From Mucor racemosus (lineage: Eukaryota; Mucoromycota; Mucoromycetes; Mucorales; Mucoraceae), in contig JAPEHQ010000002.1 in assembly GCA_027405735.1 (NCBI GenBank), forward strand, positions 620,001 through 684,000: a stretch of 64,000 nt of DNA, in the 5' to 3' direction. Made by a program: the position numbers and the translations under genes. Below the pieces are notes generated by a model. It did not search any database. It was given only the letters and a program-made list of their open reading frames with translations, and had not been told where the DNA came from. This document shows positions 47,805-59,092 of this stretch, piece after piece (the stretch's first letter is position 1; each line of letters begins with the position of its first letter).

Positions 47805-49335
47805 ATCAGTGCTTGCCCTTTTTTCTATAACTAATAGCCTCGTATTGAACACTGTTTAGGAAATACCTTAGACATTGCTAAATATATATAAATTGCTCGC
47901 ATTATACTACCCATTCCTAAATTTATTTTATATCGCACGAAAGATTCAAAAACAGATAAACTTCACTGCTGTCCCCCTAAAACTAGGTCTCACTTTTCAT
48001 CTCTGCTCAACTTTTTTTCCCACTAAATAACACCAAGAAAAAATTATATGTCAATGTACCTGAGATGTTCAACTTTAATTCAAAAACAAGTATCCAAAAA
48101 TATCCTATTTTTTGCAGTTGATACAACGTTTTCAGTGCTAACGTTTCAGAGTTTTACGCGTACTTCACTGCTAAAAACTAAAAACTTTGAGGTTTCATAT
48201 CTCTGCAAAACATTAAGCTATACTAGCACTTTCTAATAATAAAACTTACTTGTTTTAAAGCACTTTATAACATATTTCAGTGTAAAAAAATTTAGAGCAC
48301 TTTTATTCTTTTTTCCATTTTTTGACATTTTTGTAATGGATTTTAAAATATTGGTTAAATTGAGTAATGCTTTTTTTACATTCATGTCATCCAGTTCGTT
48401 GAGCTCTCTCGGACTAAATTTAGTTTGTTTCAAAATATTGATTTTTCGTGGAGATATTCTCAAAAATGTGTACAAAGAGATACTTTCGTTTCTAGATTCA
48501 ATTTTTCCCCTATATACCCTCATCCCAAATTCTGAATTTGAAAAAAATGGACAAAAATCTCGTTTTCTCTACGAAAAATACAATTAGAAGGTTCAATAAT
48601 GGCTCAATCAATGTATAATTTTCTTGCGCATTATCTCCATTACTTATATTTAAAATATGCTTATAAAAATTGTTGTGTATCTTCAAAAAAACTCCAAATT
48701 TCAATCACATTTTACACAAAATTTAATGTAAAACATTCATCTAAATTTTATTTAGGTGAATTCAGAATTCAAAACTGTATAAAAGCTATTTAATACGTTA
48801 GGTATACTTAATTTTCAGCTCATGAGCTATTAAACGATTATGTTTTTTTGATCATTTCTCGATCATTTCGACAGCATATCGATTTTGGAACTCAGTTATT
48901 ATATGCTGTAAGCTGTAATGTGAACTATTAACTATTATCTTGATTATCTCAATGAAAAACCAATATTTTTCGCTGAAAAAATAAATAAAAGGCAGAGTAG
49001 ATTTCAAATGGGTCTATCTTGTGATGACAAAAAAGTAATATTTCAATTATAGGGCTCGATTCTTGCAATCAAATGTAGGTCAATTTTAGGTTGGTTTTAT
49101 GACAATGTTAGGGCAATCCACTTATAATCTGGTATTCGTCTTTTATTTTAGGACAGATGGTAGTGGCTATAGAAAGAAGGTACATATTTTCAAAAATTTA
49201 TGGGATTTATATAGCCTATAAGAATTTGCGTTGAGGGATGACCTTCAGTTGAGAATTTGTCTAGGGTTGCTGTCGATCCCAGCTTATTCTATTAAATTTG
49301 GCTGGCAAAACCTGGCTCGACACCAATACTAAATT
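47805..49335. repeat. Dispersed repeat D, copy 2
   Basis: Aligns by eye with 9945-11226 in the same orientation, including the minus-strand MRV open frame (48233-48523). Relative to copy 1 it has an extra ~200 bp before the final terminal segment (49265-49335). The DNA match is moderate, so the copies are old. Confidence 0.75.
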
Positions 49336-49575
49336 TGTCTACAACATACAATGTTTCACAAAGAATCTTTGTGTTTTCGATTTATGGTTGGAGATCTTGA
49401 AAGCTTGACATATTCATTGGAAATCAAGTGTTATCAAAGAGAAAAGATTGCAACATATATATATAATGGCAATTTTCTATATTTTATAATCAAATTAGAT
49501 ACCAACTAGCGTTGGTGTCGAGCTGGGTTTTACCAACCAAATTTACTAGTATAAGCTAGGCTCGACAGTATTCCT
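49265..49575. mobile_element. MITE-like element with ~65-bp inverted ends
   Basis: Left end (49265-49335) reads GGTTGCTGTCGATCCCAGC...; right end (about 49504-49572) is its imperfect reverse complement (TGGTGTCGAGCTGGGTTT...GCTAGGCTCGACAG). About 170 bp of AT-rich DNA lie between. The same end occurs alone at 11155-11226. No coding capacity; class unknown. Confidence 0.7.
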
Positions 49576-49765
49576 AATACCAACGATGATGATGTCTAAC
49601 AAAATTTCACTACATGCTGTTGAGTAAATTGTCTAGCTTCTATTGAAAATTACAGGTTGCACTAGTAGCCGCCCTGAATTAGTAAATAATATGTTTATCA
49701 TATTTTCAAATCAATAGTCATGATCTTCGGCGTGTGCATTTTAGTTTATCCTGTAATGCAAGAGA

Positions 49766-49816
49766 CCTCGGGTTACGGCAAAATTAGACATCTATTGCGC
49801 TGAAATCGGCCCGAGG
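49766..49816. promoter_or_regulatory. Inverted CCTCGGG/CCCGAGG pair upstream of the GDPase gene
   Basis: CCTCGGG (49766-49772) and CCCGAGG (49810-49816) form an inverted repeat with a 37-nt spacer, 180-230 bp upstream of the ATG. GC-rich sites stand out in this AT-rich DNA. CGG-containing inverted sites are typical for Zn2Cys6 factors; whether one binds here is unknown. Confidence 0.25.
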
Positions 49817-49998
49817 TGACTAGTACTTTTGATCGTTTTACTCCTTCACCTCCCCGAAATGAGGAACAGTGAGACTAGGACAAAAGCAAAGAAGTTTCAG
49901 CAGCGCAGTATATTTGATGTTTCTCTTTATACTTCATTTCTCTTTAAATAAATCCATAGATAAAACCTACAACAAGTTTACTTCTTAATACAAAAAGT

Positions 49999-51541
49999 AT
50001 GGTAAAGAGCCACTCTTCAGACATCAAGGCCAATAATGGCCGAGCAACTATGAAAACACCTTACTCAACTTTTAAAGACGCTGCTAAGGAAAATGCTAAA
50101 GCTAAAAATTCTTCAAGTGGTGTACAAATTCGTCTCGGAGTCATGGCTTTTGGTATTTTATTAGCTTGCGTATTCTATGTTTTCCCTGATCTGCTATCTA
50201 CCACAAACCCTAATAGTTCAGGTAAAGCTTAGCTTGTTTTTTTCTGGAACCACTTGAATTGATTAATTGTGATATAATATAGGTGCCTGTCAAAGATATG
50301 CTCTCATGATAGATGCTGGTTCAACAGGTTCCCGTATTCATGTATATCGCTTTCACCAATGTAGTGACCATGAACCAGTGAGATTAGAAGAAGAAGAATT
50401 ATTCGCACAAACTATACCCGGCTTATCTGCATACCCCGATAACCCTCAACAGGCGGCCGAATCATTAGATGTATTGTTGGATGGCGCTGTAAGGTTAGTT
50501 CCAAAGCATTTACAAAAGAAAACACCAATTGCCGTTAAGGCTACAGCTGGATTGCGTCTTCTCGGTCAATCCAAGGGCGAAGATATTTTGAAAGCCGTTC
50601 GCCATCATTTAGAAACAAAATATCCCTTCCCTATTGTTGGAGGTGAGGACGGTGTATCTATTATGGATGGTAGAGATGAAGGAGTGTTTGCTTGGATCAC
50701 TGTTAATTTTTTATTGGGAAACTTTGATTCAACTAGATCAGTAAAACCCCACACAGCGGCTATTTTGGATTTGGGTGGGGGATCTACACAAATTGTATTC
50801 GAGCCCGATGTTTTAGAGGATGGCAGTTTACCTGAACTTCCTGATAATGATTTCAAATATATGTTGAAACATGAGGGTAAGGAATATTTGTTATACCAGC
50901 ATTCTTATTTGGGTTATGGGTTGATGGAAGCTCGTAAGCGTATACATAAACAAGTTTTGGATTCTCTCACTACAGATCTGATACCATCAACTGATGACTT
51001 GATGCACGCTTGTTTACCTCAAGGCCTCAGCTGGGAATACTCAAAAGCTACAACTGATCCTATTAACTTTTTGGGCGCTGGATCATATGCTGATTGTCTC
51101 GGTGTTGCTGATTTAATGTTGAATAAAGGCAAATCGTGCGACTTTTCTCCTTGCTCTTTTGACGGTATCTATCAACCGCCTATTGCCGATACTTTTACTA
51201 AAGGTCCCATTTACATTTTCTCTTACTTTTACGATCGTACTCAGCCTCTTGGTTTACCCGCCTCATTCCGTTTACCTCAACTTGCATCATTAACAGAATC
51301 CGTGTGCAGTGGTGCTTACATTGAGAATGTAACAGATATCTCCTTGAAGGATGAATTGCTGGATCGCCCTGAATGGTGTTTAGATTTATCATTTATTTAT
51401 CGTTTATTATCATTTGGTTATGAAATTCCAGATGACAGAGAATTGACTGTTGCAAAGAAAATCGACGGCGTAGAAACTGGTTGGTGTTTAGGTGCTGCAA
51501 TTGCTATTTTGGGTGATAATTCGCTCAAGGATATAGAATAA
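49999..51541 (+). CDS. GDA1: Golgi guanosine-diphosphatase (GDA1/CD39 apyrase family), two exons
   Basis: Hydrolyses GDP (and UDP) to monophosphate in the Golgi lumen, which permits exchange for nucleotide sugars during glycosylation. Exons 49999-50221 and 50283-51541 join to 493 aa (yeast Gda1 is 518). Type II topology: ~45 cytosolic residues, a membrane anchor at ~46-63 (LGVMAFGILLACVFYVF), then lumenal catalytic domain. Apyrase conserved regions are present: DAGSTGSRIHVYRF (85-98), KATAGLRLL, the GVFAWITVNFLLG helix, ILDLGGGSTQIVFE, and the C-terminal ETGWCLGAAIAIL. Cysteines in the C-terminal half match the disulphide pattern expected for a lumenal enzyme. The intron falls just before the catalytic domain. 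Confidence 0.95.
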
Positions 51542-52892
51542 AACAAAATACTACGCTTCATTTGAGCATAGGCTTAATTACACTATCCTCCCAGGTTTGA
51601 TTTATTATCAAATATTAATTCAAATAAAAATATAGTTATTGGCCTTTTTTAATGTAAATGAACTCTATATCTCTCTCTCTTTTTCTTTTACAAGATGCTA
51701 TCGTACAAAAACCGCATTCAAAATTTAGAAAATGAGAATACTTTATACAAGTACGGCGAAAAGATATTTGACAGAGATCAATTTTTCTGCAAAATTTTCA
51801 ATAATTATATCTACATTAGTTGACCTACGATACTAAGTTTTGAGTTAATTTTGCTTCATATAAAGTAGCAGTTGAATAGAGACACAAATTAGGTGCATAT
51901 TGTTACGAGAAGAAAAATTTTAGCATCTAGTCAACAAACTCATCCATAAATCGATAAAAAACAATTTATTAAACTCATCAACTTTTAACGAAGAAAATCT
52001 TAATAAACTTATTCCTAAGCTTGCTTAAATTAGAAAATAAAGCATGGATCAGTAGTACAGCACTAGCTACACTGGTTTTGACAAATGAAATGATGAACCC
52101 TCTCCTCGTTCCTGGATAGTTGTGCCACCAAATACCAACGTTTCACTAAAAATCGCATAAAACAGCACTTTGAATGGCGCATTTCTCGAGATATTGAAAA
52201 CCTCTGATGCTCGGAACCACACCAAACGATTGCACCCATTCAACAAATGTATCCTATTATAATTTGACAAGTTTTTAGATGACTTTTTTTTTCGACGATT
52301 TTCCATGAGGTATCCCTCATGGAAAATGTCATTTTGAAGAAAATCGCTATTTTCGCCTGAAAAATGGGACTTTTTACTAAGATATAAATTAGAAAAAAAT
52401 AACCGTAACAATGCATTTTATTGTCTAAAGTTGTTTAATTAAGTATTTGTTAACATTTGTTTTGAATTTTTTCCAAATAACCGAAATATCTATTATTGGA
52501 AATAGAACATTATTTTGTGAGAAAAAAACAAAAACAAAAAATTTCAGTAAATAGAACTTTTTGAGTAATATGCATTTAATTATCCAACAAAAATATAGTC
52601 AATTAAAAAATATAGACGCAAAAACTCTTTAAAGGAAAAATTTGTTCAAAAGGATCGAAAATGAACGATTGATGGACCAAATTCCAGCACTGTATTTTAA
52701 ACGCCGCACTACTGCAGAAGTAAGCTATTTAAATGTGAAATAAAGCAAATCATACACTTTCTGAATCATATTTGATACTTTTAAGATAAATTTGATATGA
52801 AAAAAGGGTAAATTTACTTGATAAATGTCAAGTGTTCTACACATTTAATTAATTAAAATGAATCTGAATACAAAATTGCAATTTCTTATAAA
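51542..52892. other. Convergent intergenic region with a strong hairpin
   Basis: Contains 3' ends of GDA1 (+) and the metallophosphoesterase gene (-). A 12-bp perfect inverted repeat (TTTTCCATGAGG / CCTCATGGAAAA, 52299-52310 and 52315-52326) with a 4-nt loop lies within a 114-codon minus-strand frame (52067-52411). That frame has no recognised motif and is doubtful. Confidence 0.5.
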
Positions 52893-55340
52893 TTAACAGG
52901 TTTGGGCAATTGTATTCCAATATGTTTGAGCAAAATGGATCCACATTGTGCTGCTTGTAATATCTGTGTTGCCATACTCTGTATTGGCAGTCCAGTTTTT
53001 ACCAGACAGATCAAGAAGTAAAGCTCTTAGCTGCTTATCAAAAAAGTCAAGGTAGACAATATCAATCAATTTGTCATCAGATGTATTTGTGGGGAGAGTA
53101 GACCCTACAAATGCGGGTAAAGGAAAATCGGGAATGGGAAGATGAGTGGTATCATCACCTGGAATAATAGGAAATGATAAATTAGCACATGTCAAAAAAA
53201 CAGAAAGAGGTCATCCATACCATCAACACCAAAATCGTCCATTGTAACATAACCGGGAACAAGATCACCCTGCTTACTATCACCTTGATTACTGCTTTGA
53301 TCTCTCAATTGAATATTGTTATTTCTTTTCGCAAACTCTGTCTTTTCTGACATATAAGGCCAAATGTCCCTTCTTTTTCTAAATACCTGTTCCCCTTCAT
53401 TATTTAATTTTGGGAGAAGTTGTCGTACAATGTTGTACGGAACATTTTCGATTGAATAAAAGGCATCTTCAAAGGGAGATAATTGGTACATGTTGTCCAG
53501 CAAGAATGGTCCCTTGTAAATGTCATAACGAACGCCGCCTGTATTAATTAAAAAATAAACGGGATTGGGTCGATTCTTGTCGGCTACTACCCAGGGCAAC
53601 ACCTCTGTTTATGGTTAGTTTTGTGCATGTCTTTTGATTTATTCATTATACAAACCTTGTGTTAATAAATGAAATACACTGGATTCTTGATTTGGATGCG
53701 CAGCTTGTAATTTATAGTCTTGTGGAGCACAGCCCAACCTTTTAGAGAGATTATAATTGCCACGAAGTTCGGTGATGAGGTTTGTCATTTCGATTCCTAA
53801 TGGGGTATCAAATTCATTGTCGTCGTTGATGTGATTTTCATCGAGAGAGGAGTGAAATTGATAGGTTGGACGATTTTGATCGAGATAGCGACGATGAAAT
53901 GTTACATTGGTGTTTGTTCTGGTTGCAGCGTCCTTGTTCGTTACTCCCTTTGTAATTTTATAAATTAGGAATTTAAGAATATTGTGTACAACAAAAGGTT
54001 ACCTCGACCGAGAAAAATCCAATTGTTTCTAAATATCTACCAGATTCAATTCCTGCAGCCCAGGGATCATATTTGACAGCGTCTCTAATATGACTAGAAT
54101 AAATGTAATTAATTTCTTGCCTAATTGATTAAACGACAATTATCCAACATTACGTGTGTCCACCTAATACAGCAATAGGGATCGTTGGAAAATGCTCTCG
54201 GATTGTTTCGATGAGAATATAGAATTCTTCAAACCTTAAACCGATATGTCCGATCAAGACGATGATATCAGGAAGATGAGTTTTTAATGATTGTTTAAAC
54301 CAAGCTTCTTGTATTTCATCTTTCACACTTCGTACTACCGATCTATCTCCATTCTTTTGAAAATTAAATAGAAAACCATAAGCTAAAACTCTTGTACCGA
54401 ATTCACCTTCAAAATATGTGAATTTTGATCTATTAAATATCGATTCTAGTTGAATGCTAGTGTAAAATAACTAGATACTAACCCAATGGGAACAGTTTTG
54501 TTATTGTTGACATCCTTAAAATAGACATTAGCGGCTAAATATCTGTCCTTCCAATGTGGAATAAAGTTATCCACTGTATCTACAGTGACATCATTTACTG
54601 CAAATGGGGAAGAAACAATATATTTAATACAATTTATTTTCATGGGATGTCGGCATTCAACCCACCATATAGTTCATGGTTACCTACAATCAATAAAGTC
54701 TTAGTCTACATATTTAATGAATATGTATTGTTTCATTACCGATTGTCAAGAGATCATATGGTATATTAGTCAACAGTGGTTGAGATAATAAACCTCTAGG
54801 ATCAGTAATGTCACTCAGACCATTGCCATCATGAGTATCTCCCGTATCTACAATAAATAGATCCTTTTTTAATTGACGAGATTTTTGCTTCATTTTAGCC
54901 TATATGGTTAGATTGCCATTAGCTTAAAAAATTGAGCATAGAAGACTTTAGAAATAATATACCGTAAATGAGTAAAAATCACCCAAATCACCGTTAAATG
55001 AGCCTTCCAACACATGACCCTATAATTCGAATTTTAGGCGATTATTTACATTATATACAAAACAATAATATTTACTTCTAGCCAGCCTAATAAAACATAA
55101 AAAAGAATAATTATATATTGGTGTATATATTATATATATAAGCCTATTTTTATTACCATGTGTATCGGTAGTATGAATAAAATTCACATCACCCCATATC
55201 AATGGGCGTAAATTAGAAATATAAGGCGTTTTAATCGCATCCTTTTGTTGCCTTTTATCTATATACAAGCCATGAGTTGTATCAATAATAAAAATGCCTA
55301 CAAATAACGCGTATAAAGATAGTATGTTTTTCACTATCAT
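52893..55340 (-). CDS. Calcineurin-like metallophosphoesterase / 5'-nucleotidase-type secreted protein (YHR202W-like), eleven exons with 11-nt and 18-nt micro-exons
   Basis: Minus-strand exons: 55340-55157, 55086-55076 (11 nt), 55019-54963, 54899-54740, 54683-54666 (18 nt), 54597-54483, 54429-54154, 54093-54003, 53947-53656, 53604-53221, 53158-52893; total 617 aa (YHR202W is 602). An N-terminal hydrophobic segment (residues 5-20) fits a signal peptide, which is why the ATG at 55340 is preferred to the in-frame one at 55400. Metal-site motifs: DTHG (59-62), GDTHDG (104-109), GNHE (138-141) and GGHTH (271-275). The 11-nt exon supplies the WLE of DTHGWLEGH, and the 18-nt exon supplies GNHELY. 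The exon 9 acceptor is the less usual AAAG. The C-terminal half is a 5'-nucleotidase-like domain (FLINTGGVRYDIYKGPF). Probably vacuolar or extracellular; substrate unknown. Confidence 0.9.
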
Positions 55341-56117
55341 TTCTGTTCTTTTGCAAGTGAAAAAGGGACGAAAAAATTCTTTAAAGATAGCGTCGTGCAT
55401 TAAATATAAAGCATACGCATATGATCAGCAGGATGCTTTGTTGTTACATTTGATCATTGATTGGCTATACCATCGATGCAATGTTATTGTATTTTATAAT
55501 AACATTCTTTCAACCCATTGTATACATGGTATTCTCTGCTTTGTAGCGTATTAATTATAATCGCTTTTCATAGGCTTTGGTATACAATGAATTGAGTTTA
55601 TAAATAAAACGTCATTTTTGATTTAAGATCCCAAGAAAATAAGCGATATTGTCGAAATGTTGTACCAAGTAGATTAATTTTTATGTTACTCAGATGCTTC
55701 TTCGATTTCATCAATTTGTATACTTGTATTTACCAATTGAGGTTGGATCTAGTATAAATGAATACTTTAGAAGATCTTGGAATAAAAAGAGCTGTCATCA
55801 TGATGTCCAAATCCTGTAAATTTCGCATATCAATCTATAAGCTTCAATTGTACAAAACTAAAATTATGTGATAACGTCTGTTTATTTTATTATTATTATC
55901 AAAAAAAAAAAAAAAGTAAAAATATGTACATAGTAATGAAAGATTTATAGCATGAAAAAAAAAACGTGTTTTGATAAATATGACCATTAATCAAGTTTCA
56001 TGAGGGCATAAATAGAAAAATATTATAAAAAATATAAAGAAAGAATAGTTACAATGAATAATAATTAGAAAAGCAAAAACTTTAGGGGGAGGGGGAGGGT
56101 AAAAAGATATAAATAGT
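55341..56117. other. Intergenic region with a G-rich run
   Basis: Promoter of the metallophosphoesterase gene on the left and the 3' end of the bZIP gene on the right. At about 56083-56099 the plus strand has three consecutive runs of G separated by single A; in the bZIP transcript this reads C-rich. An in-frame upstream ATG at 55400 is discussed with the previous gene. No gene supported. Confidence 0.5.
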
Positions 56118-57283
56118 TTAAGCTTCAGTATGAGATGCTGAGAAATAATCTGAAGAATCTTGAGGTGTTTTGTTGATCACAGTATCAAGAAAAGGCGTTA
56201 AACCGGTAGATTGTTCATTGAATGGAAGTATAGTAGATGAGGAACTGAATGAATTAGGAAAGGAAGGCATAGTGTGGAAATTGCTTGCATTTGAATTTCT
56301 TCTAGAGGATATGGAATTGTTTGTAATTTCTGCAGATTGTTTACGAAGGTAAGCTTGAACAGAATCACAATCGCAATTACCATGAGTTAAGAGTAAATTG
56401 CGAAGGTACATGCTTTCTTCTTTGAGCAATGCAACTAAATTACGAAGTTCTTCATTTTGATTGTTCTGGATTTCAGCCTTTTGTTCAAGTTCTTGCATCC
56501 AATTCTTCTTTTTTTGACGGCATTTATAAGCTATAACAAAAAAGGTTAATATCATTCAAATAAATATTTTGATATAAGCTTAAACTTACCAGCAACACGA
56601 TTGCGTTCTAAAAACTTCTTTCTACGGTCTTCTGCATCATTTCCTTCAAATACAATACGTCGTTTGCGTCCACTTTGTCCATATTTAGTGTTATTATTGC
56701 TGGATTGATAATATTCATCCATTTCATCAAAAGATGCTGTTCTGGATTTAGAATTATTTCGACCGCGATGAACTGATTCATTAAAAGATTTAGTAGGTGA
56801 TAAAGCATTTGAAGCTGCAAATTCAGTAGAATTTGTAGCTTGAGAAGGTGTATCAACTAAAAGATCGCTCATTGTAAAAGAAGCAGTTGAACTACTAGGG
56901 CTTTGACTAAGAGACATCGGAGGTGTAGAAGGAGATTTCGTCAATGCAATTTCAGGCTCAGGTGACTTGAAAATGACATTTGTACTATATTCAGTGTTAT
57001 TAACCATCGCAGAAGCAGGAGTAGGAGAAGCCCATTTAACTGTAGGTGCTTCCATAGTCTTGAGATTAGTAGCATGACGCTGTTGATAATTACAATCATC
57101 GAAGGGATTGATTTCATGTTGCATGGAACCTGATAAACTAGGTGTAAGATTCCATTCCCCATTTTCTATGAGAAAACGAGTAGGTGTTGCAAGTCCAATC
57201 ATTGAGTTATCTATCAATTAAAATAATTAGTATTTCATAATAGTAAAACTCGATTTTTTATAAGCTGTACCTTCTGTCATCAT
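56118..57283 (-). CDS. ATF1: ATF/CREB-family bZIP transcription factor (Atf1-like), three exons
   Basis: Minus-strand exons: 57283-57271 (13 nt: MMTE plus one base), 57210-56590, 56530-56118; 348 aa. The N-terminal region (PTRFLIENGEWNLTPSLSGS, then INPFDDC) resembles the HRA-type activation domain of fungal Atf1 factors, followed by Ser/Pro-rich segments with several SP/TP MAPK-type sites. The basic region RRKKFLERNRVAAYKCRQKK (about 199-219) is split by intron 2 between the two alanines and is the CRE-binding type (N-x3-A-x3-C-R). It continues into a leucine zipper (WMQELEQKAEIQNNQNEEL...). Yeast and pombe relatives act below Hog1/Sty1; the Rck2-like kinase here belongs to the same pathway. 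Target sites of CRE type are present at 22841. Confidence 0.92.
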
Positions 57284-58023
57284 TATATTAAAAAGTCAAC
57301 TTGGTTGTAGAGTTAGAAGAGTGAGAAGTGATAGTTTTTTTTTCAAGGATTAGAAGAGGTATTGGAAAAAAAAAGATGGAAATAGACCTATATTTATATA
57401 CGAAATTTTAGCCTTGTTTCTCAATTGTAAAACCCAAAATAATTCGGGGGATCACCAAAGGGTCAATGCTCGCCAATGTGTTGGGTTCAGATGGAGTAAA
57501 CGGCAATTCAAATGACATCATATTCTTCAATGTTCTATTGAAAGGAGCTAGATCTCCTTTTGATTTTTCTGTTATAATAGCTATAGACTCATTTGAATGA
57601 TATCACTTTTCACTCCACCCCCCATCACTCTCGTGTAACGATTTAACACGCACGAAAAAAAAATCCATAATGTTCTATAACGGAAGAGGCTATGGTAAAT
57701 ACTAAAATTTAGTCAAAAACATAAAAAATACACAATGAAAAAACTCTTTAAAAATTATAATACAATTCAAAATTGCTGAAAATTTCCGTATTTTTTATTT
57801 TAAATTAAAATTTCAACCACTATGTATTTGTATTAGTGGAGGTTTCATATGTTTTCTATTCTTTTATTAACTCTTTCTTGCTGGATCCTGTTGTATTCCA
57901 ATTTATCTCTTTGTACCACAAATACTACTATTATTAGAAAGTTACACTTTGGGAGTACACGCCATACACAAGCTAATATTTGTCAAGAAAAAAAAATCAC
58001 ACACCATTATCGAGATTTAGTTT
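57284..58023. other. Divergent intergenic region
   Basis: About 740 bp between the bZIP gene (-) and the unrecognised gene (+). It contains both promoters. The open frame at 57849-58043 overlaps the start of the next gene in another frame and is not convincing. No clear CRE was seen. Confidence 0.5.
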
Positions 58024-58672
58024 ATGAAATTTATATCATCTAATTCATTCAATAGCACCACTACTATCAGTAAAAAATCAGATAGTAGGTCTAATAATGG
58101 CAGAAAATCGACAGAAACATCTATAGCTTTCCAATTACCAGACATTTGGAAAAGAATGAACTCTTTTTCAAGAAAACTGCCATACAACCAAGTTTCCAAA
58201 TCGAACACTGACTACAAAACGTTCGATTTTTCCCTGGCAAATCAGAATGATTACTACCATGATTTTTTAGTGCCTCAAGCCAATCAATTAAGTCCCTTTA
58301 TATCCCAAGCTATATCAAGTATAGCTGTGAAAAAAATGACACTAAGTGGAATCAAGGATTGGTTGAGAGAAAATGTTAAAAACACACCCAAAACTAAGGT
58401 AATGCAATCTTAATTAGGAATCCCCTCCCAAAAGAATCGAAATTGATCTAAAAAATTCTTTTTATTTATGCATCAAATAAAACGATTAGGAAATTCAGCT
58501 TTGTTTGGAAAATTGTAGTATTTTTACAAAAGTGATAGATGATGGAATCGTATACTGGAAATTAGAACACGATCGATTAAAATTACGCTCATTTGGGCAG
58601 AATATTCTTGACACCGGGGTTGCTGGTGGAATTGAATTTTGGCAAGGCAAATATCCAATGATGAGCTTGTAA
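58024..58672 (+). CDS. Protein of unknown function, two exons
   Basis: Exons 58024-58398 and 58490-58672 join in phase 0 to 185 aa. Exon 1 has a Ser/Thr/Asn-rich start, then SIAFQLPDIWKRMNSFSRKL and a helix-like KKMTLSGIKDWLRENV. Exon 2 adds VIDDGIVYWKLEHDRLKL and ends GIEFWQGKYPMMSL. No signal peptide or membrane segment. The clean GTAATG...TTAG intron and protein-like sequence in both exons support a real gene, but the start could lie in an upstream exon. Family not recognised. Confidence 0.6.
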
Positions 58673-59092
58673 ATGTTTCATATTTTTAAGATTGATGCCG
58701 TAAAATAGATACGATCCACATGTTCAGTAACAAAAAAGGATGACAAAATTATGGATAAATATTATAAATTATTATGCTATTTCTTTTTACACACATTTCG
58801 CATTAAATTTTACATATACATTCTTCTTACGCATTTTGCATTAATAGTGTGCATAATCAATGGCTTTGAATCATTTAACAGAAAATAAGCCTATGATATG
58901 GTCTCCCGCCGTATGGTAATTTAATTTCCACCCCTGTATCACTTTATGCAAATTTAAAAGGTGCATGTTATCATTTTTCCAAATAGAATTTGCAATTAGT
59001 GAATGAGCTTATTATAATTTAATTTTTATTGGGAAAATTTTATCTTCGAGTCTAAACCATGTCTAATTTTGGTAAAGAAGTTGATGGAACTA
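58673..59092. other. Convergent intergenic region
   Basis: 420 bp between the unknown gene (+) and NOP14 (-). AT-rich, no gene or repeat recognised. Confidence 0.5.
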
